Source: Actinoplanes sandaracinus (GTDB lineage Bacteria > Actinomycetota > Actinomycetes > Mycobacteriales > Micromonosporaceae). From it: a DNA stretch of 64,000 bases. The DNA is taken from positions 183,596 through 247,595 of the forward strand of contig NZ_JASCTH010000016.1 of assembly GCF_030009775.1 (NCBI RefSeq). The letters are read 5' to 3'. The notes beneath the pieces were generated by a model, which was not told where the DNA came from, did not search any database, and saw only the letters and a list, made by a program, of their open reading frames with translations. A program made the position numbers and the translations under genes. Positions 1-7,693 of the stretch are shown here, in pieces. The first letter of the stretch is position 1. Every line of letters starts with the position of its first letter.

Positions 1-545
1 AAGAAGTACTCCAGGCAGTTGTGCAGGCTGAACCAGCTGGTGTGGAAGTTGATCAGCTGGACGCCGCCCTGGACCACGTCGGCGCCGGTCGAGCGGAACG
101 CGTGGTCGACGTGCTCCAGCAGGTGCGGGTGCACCTGGTCCTCGGCGTCGAAGACACCGACCACGTCGCCGCGGACGTACGGCAGCGCGGTGTTCAGCGC
201 ACGCGGCTTGTTCTTGACCTCGTTGTGGTCGGTGACCACCAGGACGCGGCCGGGCGCGTTCTCCGCGGCCCGGTGGGCGACGGCCGCCGTCTCCGGGTCG
301 TCGTGGCCGACGATCACGATGATCTCGTAGCCCTGGTGGGTCGAGCGGAGCAGGCGCTGGATCGTGTGCTCCAGCACGGACTGCTCGTGCCGGGCCGGGA
401 GCAGCAGGGAGAACGTCAGGCGGTGGTCACCGTCCGGCTCGGCGAAGCGCGTGGCGGCCAGCGTCTCGGGGGTACGCCACGCGTGCATCGTCCACCAGAG
501 GGTCACCGCCGCGAACGTGGCGAGCACGACGGAAGTGAGGATCAT
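1..545 (-). CDS. Family 2 glycosyltransferase, 3' end outside window
   Basis: The first 181 residues of a membrane-linked GT2 glycosyltransferase are visible; the C-terminal half lies beyond the window edge. Residues 1-20 form a hydrophobic N-terminal segment (MILTSVVLATFAAVTLWW), followed by the GT-A fold start (LLLPARHE at 48-55) and the nucleotide-sugar/metal motif DAEDQ at 133-137, a variant of the DAEDE motif of processive, cellulose-synthase-like GT2 enzymes. Substrate and product cannot be told from this part. The ATG at 545 is the first start before the hydrophobic segment; no strong Shine-Dalgarno precedes it. Its leader is long and carries a hairpin with a T-run (762-790), so transcription attenuation is possible. 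Family call is firm, role unknown. Confidence 0.85.
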   Translation of the reverse strand, partial: MILTSVVLATFAAVTLWWTMHAWRTPETLAATRFAEPDGDHRLTFSLLLPARHEQSVLEHTIQRLLRSTHQGYEIIVIVGHDDPETAAVAHRAAENAPGRVLVVTDHNEVKNKPRALNTALPYVRGDVVGVFDAEDQVHPHLLEHVDHAFRSTGADVVQGGVQLINFHTSWFSLHNCLEYF

Positions 546-1027
546 GACGGCGGCAGCCAAGGTCGTCGCCCTTTCAGCAATGGAGGAATACGCCACCAGG
601 AATGGAGCGGCCCGACTTTATCGTGATTCGGCATGCACAATTCAAGTCGATCTCGATGATTCCCACTTCCCGGTGAGTTATTTCGAATCTCTTTCCCTCG
701 AAACACTCGTCGGATTGACGACACTACAATTCTTTTCGCCCGACATCAGGGACGAAAAATAGCCCGGAGCGCTTCACCGAGCGCGACCGGGCGGCGGGCT
801 GGAAACCCACTGAAAGAACATAAGCCATGTCGGCTCTTTCTCGCGTCACGCTTCCGAGGGAACGACCCCTCTCGCGCCCGGAGCATTCGACCTCAACTCC
901 CGAAATACGGCTTGAGTCCGTTTTGGAGGCCAATGTCGACATACCCATGTCTTGATCGCGATAGACACTGGCGAACCGTGATCAACAGGAGCAGGATGCC
1001 GGTATCCCTCTGTGTTTGGAGCACACG
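546..1027. other. Long divergent intergenic region
   Basis: This stretch of about 480 bases separates the divergent glycosyltransferase and carbonic anhydrase genes. I see no convincing protein gene in it. The part from about 600 to 760 is clearly less GC-rich than the surroundings, as expected for promoters or an untranslated leader. On the minus strand it holds a terminator-like hairpin (762-790) and, upstream of that, a second possible stem made of GAAAGA and TCTTTC arms near 810-840. Confidence 0.5.
762..790 (-). terminator. Terminator-like hairpin in the glycosyltransferase leader
   Basis: Read on the minus strand, a stem with GCCCGG and CCGGGC outer arms, a small internal loop, a CGCT/AGCG inner stem and a six-base loop is followed directly by TATTTTTCG. 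This is the form of an intrinsic terminator. It lies about 217 bases upstream of the glycosyltransferase start and no minus-strand protein gene ends before it, so it may be an attenuator or the end of a short non-coding transcript. Confidence 0.5.
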
Positions 1028-1693
1028 ATGTTGGACTCATCGCTTCGCCGGCGGTCTCTCTTCGCCGCCGGTGGCGCACTCGCCGGATCGATGGCCCTCG
1101 GCGAGGCCGCCGCGGCCTCCACCCGGCCCGCGAACCCGCTGGACGCCCTGCTCGCCGGCAACCGCCGGTTCGTCACCGGGCACGCACGGCACCCCCACCA
1201 GAGCCCGGCCCGGATCAAGGAGATCGCCGCCGGACAGCACCCGTTCGCCGTGATCCTGGGTTGCGCGGACTCGCGGGTGGCCCCGGAGATCCTCTTCGAC
1301 CAGGGCGTCGGCGACCTCTTCGACAACCGAGTCGCCGGAAACCTCGTCGACGACCTGCTGCTCGGCAGCATCGAGTACGCGGTGGAGGAGTTCACCCCGC
1401 CGCTGATCATCGTCCTCGGGCACGAACGCTGCGGAGCGATCAGCGCCACCCTGGACGCGGTGCGGACCGGCGCCGAGGCCCCCGGCCACATCGGCGCGAT
1501 CGTGGAGGCGCTGCGGCCGATCGTCGCGCCGTTCGCCGACGACCCGAACGGCGTGGAGAAGGCGGTCCGCGCCAACATCCGGGCCCAGGTGTCGGCCCTC
1601 GTCACTCGCAGCGAGATCGTGGCACACAGCGGGGCCCGGGTGGTCGGCGCCCGCTACGACCTGGACACCGGCCAGGTCACGGTGGTTTGCTGA
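1028..1693 (+). CDS. Exported beta-carbonic anhydrase
   Basis: A 221-residue beta-class carbonic anhydrase, interconverting CO2 and bicarbonate at a zinc site. Zinc ligands and the catalytic dyad are visible: C79, D81, R83 (CADSR) and H132, C135 (HERC). The first 30 residues form a twin-arginine type signal (LRRRSLFAAGG, then a hydrophobic stretch and AAAAS), so the folded enzyme is probably exported. ATG 1028 is chosen over a TTG twelve bases upstream because GGAG sits six bases before it and because the signal peptide then starts normally. A small membrane protein gene follows 25 bases later and may be co-transcribed. An extracytoplasmic role is inferred from the signal only. Confidence 0.93.
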   Translation: MLDSSLRRRSLFAAGGALAGSMALGEAAAASTRPANPLDALLAGNRRFVTGHARHPHQSPARIKEIAAGQHPFAVILGCADSRVAPEILFDQGVGDLFDNRVAGNLVDDLLLGSIEYAVEEFTPPLIIVLGHERCGAISATLDAVRTGAEAPGHIGAIVEALRPIVAPFADDPNGVEKAVRANIRAQVSALVTRSEIVAHSGARVVGARYDLDTGQVTVVC

Positions 1694-1718
1694 GCGACCA
1701 CCGAAACGGGGATCGTCG

Positions 1719-2258
1719 ATGGGGCGCAAACGGCTGACCGCCGCGCAGAAACGGCGCAGAGACGCACTCCACCACGCGGAGACGCTCCGGCGGCAGATCC
1801 GGGACACCGCACCCGTCGACGACCGGCGCAGCGTCAGGACATTGGTGCTCCTGGCGCTGCTCGGCCTCGCCCTGTTCAACGCCGGCACGACGATCGGCCG
1901 GCACACCGGACCCGATTTCGCGCGGGCCGCGCCGAAGGGGACGGCGACCGTCGAGCAGTGTCAGCGCCGCGGTCCCCTCACCCTCTTCGAGGGCGTCGGC
2001 TTCTACGACTCCTGTCTGGTGTGGGCACAGTGGAGCGACGGCCGATCGGAGCGCCTGCGGATCGACGACGCCGGCTTCTTCCGAGGCGAGAAACCCGGCG
2101 ACACGCTCCGGATCGGGTACGACATGTCGCGCCCCGAGGTCCGGCACTGGTCGGCGCTGCAACTGGTGATGTACCTCCTCTGCGGTCTCGGCGGCCTGCT
2201 CTTCGTGGGGACGGCTCTGGCGCTGATCGGCAGGTTCACGGAGTGGATGTCGCAATGA
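1719..2258 (+). CDS. Two-helix membrane protein of unknown function
   Basis: 179 residues, family not recognised with certainty. The N-terminus (1-38) is highly basic and likely cytoplasmic, followed by a transmembrane helix at about 41-58, an outside domain of about 85 residues with two cysteines (C81 and C99) that could form a disulfide, and a second helix at about 148-172. It follows the carbonic anhydrase by 25 bases with GGGGA before the ATG, so the two may form an operon. Its last 23 bases overlap the end of the convergent STAS gene. Confidence 0.72.
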   Translation: MGRKRLTAAQKRRRDALHHAETLRRQIRDTAPVDDRRSVRTLVLLALLGLALFNAGTTIGRHTGPDFARAAPKGTATVEQCQRRGPLTLFEGVGFYDSCLVWAQWSDGRSERLRIDDAGFFRGEKPGDTLRIGYDMSRPEVRHWSALQLVMYLLCGLGGLLFVGTALALIGRFTEWMSQ

Positions 2259-2604
2259 GGTCGTCGCTCCACGCCGGGTGAGCGACCTCGGGCTCACACA
2301 GGCCGGTCAGCGCGAGGGCCTGCCGCACGTGGCCGTGAGCGTTGACGATCTCGTAACCGTGGCCCGACCGCAGGGCACGGGTGTAGCCGACCAGCAGCAG
2401 CTCGATGCACTCGCTGCCGATCGACTCGGCCCGCTCCATGTCGACGAACACGCGGTGCCCCCGGCGCCCGGAGGCGAACACATCCCGCAGGCCGAGGCGC
2501 AGCACCCGGTGCGCGTCGCGGTCGAAGGCGCCGATGAGGCGCAGGTGGACGGTGGACCCCGTCCTGCGGGTGTCTCGCTCGATCTCGTAACGCGGGTCGG
2601 TCAT
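2236..2604 (-). CDS. STAS-domain protein (anti-sigma factor antagonist type)
   Basis: 122 residues forming one STAS domain, the fold of SpoIIAA/RsbV anti-anti-sigma factors that bind partner-switching kinases. The usual DSSG phospho-site region reads ESIGSECIELLL here: the serine is kept but the flanking residues are not canonical, so regulation by phosphorylation is uncertain. No anti-sigma kinase or sigma factor gene is adjacent. The ATG at 2604 gives a standard STAS start. The gene converges on the preceding membrane protein gene with a 23-base overlap. Confidence 0.8.
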   Translation of the reverse strand: MTDPRYEIERDTRRTGSTVHLRLIGAFDRDAHRVLRLGLRDVFASGRRGHRVFVDMERAESIGSECIELLLVGYTRALRSGHGYEIVNAHGHVRQALALTGLCEPEVAHPAWSDDLIATSTP

Positions 2605-2721
2605 GCCTGAAGTCGTACCCGCGGAATGTGTCCGAGAGCCGAAATCCCGATGACACCGTGACCGAGCCAACAGCTGCCCTGACCGGGACGCGTCTGCTGG
2701 GTGACGGTCCGTGTCCGGCAC

Positions 2722-3573
2722 TCAGAACGGCACGCAGACCAGCTCGCTGTAGAGCAGGTCGATCTGGTCGGGCCGAAGGTACGGACTGTGGAACATCCGG
2801 CGGCGCGCCGACCGCAGCCGCACCGACGGCCGGGGGCGGTGGCCGGCGACCCGGGGTTCGACGAGGGTGGCCGGGATCCGATGGCGCACCAGCAGGTGGC
2901 CGGTGAACGGCCGGAACATCCGGCGGAACACGAGCGGGTCACTGACGTGCACCAGAGAGGCGAAGAAGGGCAGGTTCTTCGGGCGATCGGCACGGAACAC
3001 CACGTGGCACGTACCCCCGGAATCGGTGAGAACGGTGTGCCGGGCCGCGGCCGTCTCCCGGTGGTCGAGATATCGCCGCAGGTCGTCGCCGGTGAGCAGG
3101 CGTTCGATCCGGCCCGGGTCGGAGGTGACCCGGCCCGGCGGAGCCGGCCATGGCAGGTTGGGCGCGAGCAGCAGGGTGCTGTCGAGATGCCGGAAGCCGA
3201 GACGTTCGTTGATGCCGATCACGTTGCCGCTGGGCGTGAGGTCGGTGAAGTGGTACCCCTCCTGCGCGAGTATCGCCTTGAGCAGACGGAAGCTGGACAG
3301 CCGGTACTCCGGCAGCACGCACCAGCCGCCCAGGTTGCAGAACCGCTCACGCCTTCCGCCGATCGCGCGTTCCGAATAGAAGGCCAGGTAGACGCCGACG
3401 ACGGTGGCCGCGGAGAGCAGCATGAACCCGTGGTTGGGCGCGTCCGCCCGCCAGGGCGGGATGATCGATCGCGCCCACACGTCGACGTGGAGCCGGGAGT
3501 TCAGGTGCGTGTGCAGGAACTGTGCCACCCGCTGCACGTCCGCGGGTGTGATCGGCACGACGGTGACACTCAT
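2722..3573 (-). CDS. GNAT-like acetyltransferase, single-gene context
   Basis: 283 residues resembling the GNAT acyl-CoA transferase fold: an N-terminal MSVTVVPITPADV start typical of the family, a central strand-turn region with WCVLPEYRL, a residue pattern often seen near the acetyl-CoA loop, and NVIGINERLGFRHLD, which matches the common C-terminal GNAT motif. About 110 further residues follow and are not recognised, making the protein longer than a minimal GNAT (about 150). Substrate unknown. The start at 3573 is the first ATG after the stop-rich spacer to the GH5 gene, 30 bases away on the same strand, so co-transcription with the GH5 gene is possible. Confidence 0.65.
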   Translation of the reverse strand: MSVTVVPITPADVQRVAQFLHTHLNSRLHVDVWARSIIPPWRADAPNHGFMLLSAATVVGVYLAFYSERAIGGRRERFCNLGGWCVLPEYRLSSFRLLKAILAQEGYHFTDLTPSGNVIGINERLGFRHLDSTLLLAPNLPWPAPPGRVTSDPGRIERLLTGDDLRRYLDHRETAAARHTVLTDSGGTCHVVFRADRPKNLPFFASLVHVSDPLVFRRMFRPFTGHLLVRHRIPATLVEPRVAGHRPRPSVRLRSARRRMFHSPYLRPDQIDLLYSELVCVPF

Positions 3574-3602
3574 GGACCAAGAATCGCCACGCCGTCCGGC
3601 GG

Positions 3603-5354
3603 TCACCAACCCGCCACCCACCCGAGTAGTTCGGTGCGGGCCGCGGTCAGCGTGGCGGGCGGAACCGACGCCACGTCGGCGGCGTTGACCACCAGCGCGA
3701 CGTGCACGGCGCCCGGCGCGGAGCCGGCCGCGTCGAGCAGCAGCCGCCGGGCGGTGGTGGCGCCCTGCTCGGTGGCGACCGCGATCGGCCCGCTCGCCGG
3801 GAGCCCGGCGCGGACGCCGAGGTCGGAGACCACGACCGTCCGGGCGGACGGGAACGATCCGGGAAGGTGCAGTTCGGTCGGCGCGCCGAGCGGGGTGGAC
3901 GGCTCCCGCCAGACCAGGACGCCGTACTGGCGCCGCGCGACGAGGCCGGCGATGGCCGGCAGCCGGGACGGAACGGTCAGCCACGCCTGCTGGCGGCCGG
4001 CTCCGGCGTAACCGTCGCGGGCCAGGTCCTCGTAGGCGAAGGCGACGGTGCTCCCGGCCACCGCGCTCGGGTAGAGGCGGTCGAGGACGCGCCGATCCAG
4101 CCGCAGCGCCCCGTTCGCGATCACCGAGTGGTCCTCGCCGTTCCAGGCGTCCCCGGTCGTCTGGATCTTGTCCGGGTTGCCGTTCATCGGCTCGTGGTGC
4201 CGGCCGCTGTAGACGTCCCACTGCCACTGGGTGGACGACAGCACCGGCCCGGACCCGGCCGCGCCGTTCCAGAAGGCGCTGCCGGCCAGCCGTGAGTCGA
4301 GGCCCTGGTACATGGCACGGACCATCCACGGCGTCCGGGAGCCGCTCATCGCGTTGCCGAACTCGGAGACGAAAGCGCTGGTGCCCAGCGCGGCAGCGCG
4401 GTCCCGGATCCGGTTCATCGCCGCGCTGTACGTCCCGTTACCGGCTGCCGTCGGGTCGAGGGTCATCCGCGCCCCGTCGTAGTAGTGGCTGTTGAAGACG
4501 TAACGCGGCCCCAGCGGGGCGATCGTGGAGAACCCGCCCGCCTCGCCGAACCCGGTGTTCCAGAAGACCAGTGGTCCGGCGTAGAGCGGCCGGTCCGCCC
4601 AGCCGGCCGCGTCCATCACGGCCCGGAACCGCTGATAGAACGGCATCAGCCAGGTGGATTCCCAGGTCGTTCCGGAAGCGCCGTCCAGCCCGCCGTCGAA
4701 GGGCTCGTTGAACGGGTCGACGCCGAGCATCATCGAGTGGTCCAGACGGGCCCGGAAATGGACCAGCGCCGCGCGGGCCTGCTCGAGGTAGGCGTCCTGC
4801 ACCCCGTTGCGGTTGCGCCAGAAGTCGTACATCGCCGACCGGACCGCTGCGTTGGTGAGCATGTTCTGCCCCCACAGGACGCAGATGCCGCAGGACTCGT
4901 CGGGGTAGTTCGCGGCGTCGATCACCCACTTCGGCGCGCCGTCGCCGGTGTACCAGCTGTCCGGGTCGAACAGGTGCGCCGAGTAGAGGTCCTGGTGGTA
5001 GTCGATCATCACGCGGATGCCGCGGTCGGTGAACTGCCGGATCTGGGCGGCGGCCCGGTCCAGGTACGCGGTGTCGATGCGGTCGCGGGCCGGCTGCACG
5101 CCTTCCCAGCTGATCAGGAAACGGATCGCGTTGGCGCCGGTGAGCTCGCGCATCTGGCCGGCGGCGGCGGCCGCGTCGGCGGTGCTCCGGAACGGGAGGA
5201 GACCGTTCTCGTACAGCTTGGTGCTGCCGGAGACGTTGAAGCCGCGCAGCACGATCTCGCGGCCGGCAGGATCGGTAGGTGCGGCCGCGGCCGGTTGTGC
5301 CGGCAGAACCACGCCCACGGTGAGCAGCAGAAGTGCACTCAAGAAGGCCCGCAT
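3603..5354 (-). CDS. Secreted GH5-type glycoside hydrolase
   Basis: 583 residues. A signal peptide (about 1-24, ending AAAA) shows secretion. The catalytic TIM-barrel follows: RFLISWEGVQP near 80-95, DYHQDLYS near 115-125, the acid/base motif FNEP near residue 215 and the nucleophile in VSEFGN near residue 331. This arrangement is that of GH5 enzymes, and the early motifs resemble endoglycoceramidase or exo-glucanase branches; the substrate cannot be decided. A C-terminal beta-rich region of about 150 residues follows, as in endoglycoceramidase-like proteins. The gene is divergent from the aminopeptidase gene with only 55 bases between starts. Confidence 0.85.
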   Translation of the reverse strand: MRAFLSALLLLTVGVVLPAQPAAAAPTDPAGREIVLRGFNVSGSTKLYENGLLPFRSTADAAAAAGQMRELTGANAIRFLISWEGVQPARDRIDTAYLDRAAAQIRQFTDRGIRVMIDYHQDLYSAHLFDPDSWYTGDGAPKWVIDAANYPDESCGICVLWGQNMLTNAAVRSAMYDFWRNRNGVQDAYLEQARAALVHFRARLDHSMMLGVDPFNEPFDGGLDGASGTTWESTWLMPFYQRFRAVMDAAGWADRPLYAGPLVFWNTGFGEAGGFSTIAPLGPRYVFNSHYYDGARMTLDPTAAGNGTYSAAMNRIRDRAAALGTSAFVSEFGNAMSGSRTPWMVRAMYQGLDSRLAGSAFWNGAAGSGPVLSSTQWQWDVYSGRHHEPMNGNPDKIQTTGDAWNGEDHSVIANGALRLDRRVLDRLYPSAVAGSTVAFAYEDLARDGYAGAGRQQAWLTVPSRLPAIAGLVARRQYGVLVWREPSTPLGAPTELHLPGSFPSARTVVVSDLGVRAGLPASGPIAVATEQGATTARRLLLDAAGSAPGAVHVALVVNAADVASVPPATLTAARTELLGWVAGW

Positions 5355-5409
5355 GTATCGATGGTAATCACTTGTTCACATTCGGTAACCCCCGCGATAA
5401 CCGCGACTT

Positions 5410-6894
5410 ATGGCAGCATTTCCCCTCGTGGCAAGTGAGAAGCAAGCAGAGAACGAACACCGCGCCGGACCGGGCAGCGACGCGTTCCGCGCGTTCATGG
5501 CCTCCGGATGGACGCCTCGCACGCCGGCGCCGGCGCCCCGCTCCGAGGCCGCGGCCTGGGCGGCCCGCCGCCGGACCGCCCTGACCGGCCGTTTCCCCGG
5601 CGAGCGGCTCGTCATCCCGGCCGGTGGGCTGAAGGTGCGCAGCAACGACACCGACTACCCGTTCCGCCCGCACACCGCCTTCGCCTACCTGACCGGCCTC
5701 GGCGCGGAGGCCGAACCGGACAGCGTGCTCGTCCTCGACCACCATGGCGCGACCCTCTACTTCCGGCCGCCCGCGCCGCGCGACAGCGCCGAGTACTTCG
5801 CCGACTCCCGCCACGGCGAGTTCTGGGTCGGCCCGCGGCCCGGCACCGAGGAGATCGAGTCCCGCCTCGGCCTCGGCGCCGCCCACCTCGACTCGCTGCC
5901 GGACGCGCTGGCCAAGGACACCGACCCGGCCCGGATCCGGGTGCTGCGGTCAGCCGACCCGGACGTGGCGGCGATCGTCGACCGGCTCCGGGTGGACGGC
6001 CCGGCCCGACTGCCGGAGGCCGACGCCGAACTCGACCGTCACCTGTCCACGGTGCGGCTGGTCAAGGACGAATGGGAGATCGGCGAGATGCGCTCGGCGG
6101 TCGCCGCGACGCATCGCGGCTTCGACGCGATCATCGAGGCGCTCCCCGAGGCGGTCGCGCGAGGACGCGGCGAGCGGTGGGTCGAGGGCGTCTTCGGGCT
6201 GCACGCCCGGCATCAGGGCAACGGCATCGGGTACGACTCGGTCTGCGCCGCCGGCGACCACGCCAACACCATCCACTGGCAGAAGAACACCGGTGAGGTG
6301 CGACCGGGCGAGCTGATTCTCATCGACGCCGGAGTGGAGGTCGACTCGCTGTTCACCGCCGACATCACCCGTACCCTGCCGGTCGGCGGCCGGTTCAGCG
6401 ACGCCCAGCGCGAGGTCTACGAGGCCGTCCTCGCCGCGCAGGAGGCCGGGCTGGCCGCGGTGAAGCCGGGCAACCGGTTCCGTGACATCCACGCCGCCGC
6501 GATCCGGGTGATCGCCGAGAGACTGCACGGGTGGGGCCTGCTGCCCGACGGCGTGACCGTCGAGCAGACTCTGGACGCGGAGAACGGCGGCTGGCACCGC
6601 CGCTGGATGGTCCACGGCACCTCACACCACCTGGGCATGGACGTTCACGACTGCGCGCTGCTGCGGCGCGACGACTACCTGGACGGCGAACTGCTGCCCG
6701 GCATGATCCTGACCGTCGAGCCGGGCCTCTACTTCAAGGCCGACGACCAGCTGGCGCCGGAACGGTTCCGCGGCATCGGCGTGCGGATCGAGGACGACGT
6801 GCTGGTGACCGCCGACGGTCACGAGAACCTGTCGGCGGCGATGCCCCGCACCGCCGCCGACGTCGAGTCGTGGGTCTCCGGCCTGGCGAAGTGA
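5410..6894 (+). CDS. pepP: Xaa-Pro aminopeptidase (aminopeptidase P, M24B)
   Basis: 494 residues. An N-terminal aminopeptidase-P domain (about 35-180) precedes the pita-bread M24 domain (about 230-480). Metal ligands are visible: the two aspartates in LIDAGVEVDSLFTAD near 305-315, the histidine in SHHLGMDVHD near 410, the glutamate in LTVEPGLY near 436 and the glutamate in GVRIEDD near 460. It should remove N-terminal residues that precede proline, in the cytoplasm. The start is uncertain: ATG 5410, or GTG 5428 which would give the more usual MASEK-type beginning and could be leaderless. Its stop abuts the convergent metzincin gene with no gap. Confidence 0.93.
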   Translation: MAAFPLVASEKQAENEHRAGPGSDAFRAFMASGWTPRTPAPAPRSEAAAWAARRRTALTGRFPGERLVIPAGGLKVRSNDTDYPFRPHTAFAYLTGLGAEAEPDSVLVLDHHGATLYFRPPAPRDSAEYFADSRHGEFWVGPRPGTEEIESRLGLGAAHLDSLPDALAKDTDPARIRVLRSADPDVAAIVDRLRVDGPARLPEADAELDRHLSTVRLVKDEWEIGEMRSAVAATHRGFDAIIEALPEAVARGRGERWVEGVFGLHARHQGNGIGYDSVCAAGDHANTIHWQKNTGEVRPGELILIDAGVEVDSLFTADITRTLPVGGRFSDAQREVYEAVLAAQEAGLAAVKPGNRFRDIHAAAIRVIAERLHGWGLLPDGVTVEQTLDAENGGWHRRWMVHGTSHHLGMDVHDCALLRRDDYLDGELLPGMILTVEPGLYFKADDQLAPERFRGIGVRIEDDVLVTADGHENLSAAMPRTAADVESWVSGLAK

Positions 6895-7653
6895 TCAGAC
6901 CCGGCCCGCGGAGTCGACGGCCGCCCTGGCCGACCGCGAGTGGTAAAGGCACCCGCTGGACTTGCCGAGCTTGCGCAGCCCGGCCAGGTCACCGGCGCCC
7001 CACACCGCCTTCTTCGAGGTGATCGTGTGGTACATGATCTGGCTCCGGTCGTCCTGCTCCGGGTGAGCCAGACCGATCGCGTGCCCGATCTCGTGCAGCA
7101 GCACCGCGCCGGTGGTGCCGCCCCGGGCAGCCCCGAACCCGCGGGCCATCGACTTCACCGAGGTCGCGTTCAGCACCACGGCGCCCTCGACCATCATCAG
7201 CGCCGCGCCACCGGACGCGGTGTACGCGCTCTGCCACACTCCCCCGCCCATGCCCAGCGCACGGGCGCCGGACGGCAGCCACGTGCTGTGCCGGCCCGGC
7301 GTGGCCCAGGCGACGACGAAGTCGGTGCCGGCCGGGTACGTGCCGTTGTAGCCCTTCGCGGCCTGCGGGATCACGCTGGTCGTCCCGGCATACCGGAAGC
7401 GCAGCCCGGTGGCCGCGGAGATCCGGCTGAACGCCGTCTTCACCTCGGCGAGCGAGTTCTTCGGCGCCCGGTCCAGATTGACCCGGTAGTCGAGAACGCC
7501 ACCGCACGGGTTCCAGCGGGCGATCAGCCTGGCACCGTGCGACTGGCTCATGAAGGCGTAGGCCTTCGCGCTGCCGGCGGCCGCCTGGGCCACGCCGGGC
7601 TGGGCCACCACCAGCGTGGATACCGCAGCGATCAGGAGCAGAACGCGCTTCAT
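6895..7653 (-). CDS. Secreted matrixin-like metzincin protease
   Basis: 252 residues with a signal peptide (about 1-25, VAQAAA). The zinc motif HEIGHAIGLAH is at about residues 187-197, followed by the Met-turn (SQIMY) about 15 residues later: the signature of metzincin metalloproteases, here closest to bacterial matrixin-like enzymes. Two cysteines flank the domain (NPCGG near 50, SSGCLY near 235) and may form a disulfide. There is no recognisable propeptide cysteine switch. The gene ends directly against the aminopeptidase stop, so both genes terminate within the same few bases. Confidence 0.87.
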   Translation of the reverse strand: MKRVLLLIAAVSTLVVAQPGVAQAAAGSAKAYAFMSQSHGARLIARWNPCGGVLDYRVNLDRAPKNSLAEVKTAFSRISAATGLRFRYAGTTSVIPQAAKGYNGTYPAGTDFVVAWATPGRHSTWLPSGARALGMGGGVWQSAYTASGGAALMMVEGAVVLNATSVKSMARGFGAARGGTTGAVLLHEIGHAIGLAHPEQDDRSQIMYHTITSKKAVWGAGDLAGLRKLGKSSGCLYHSRSARAAVDSAGRV

Positions 7654-7693
7654 GGGAATCCGTTCTCATCGAGGGATCCCCATTCTGGGATGG

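Noticed and set aside
724..948. A small protein gene on the minus strand in the first long intergenic region
   Set aside because: Arg/Ser-rich sequence without a ribosome site, overlapping the hairpin; not convincing.
800..1000. A known riboswitch such as c-di-AMP, c-di-GMP or cobalamin type in the leader of the glycosyltransferase
   Set aside because: I compared the main conserved words by eye and none fits; only the hairpin with T-run is reported.
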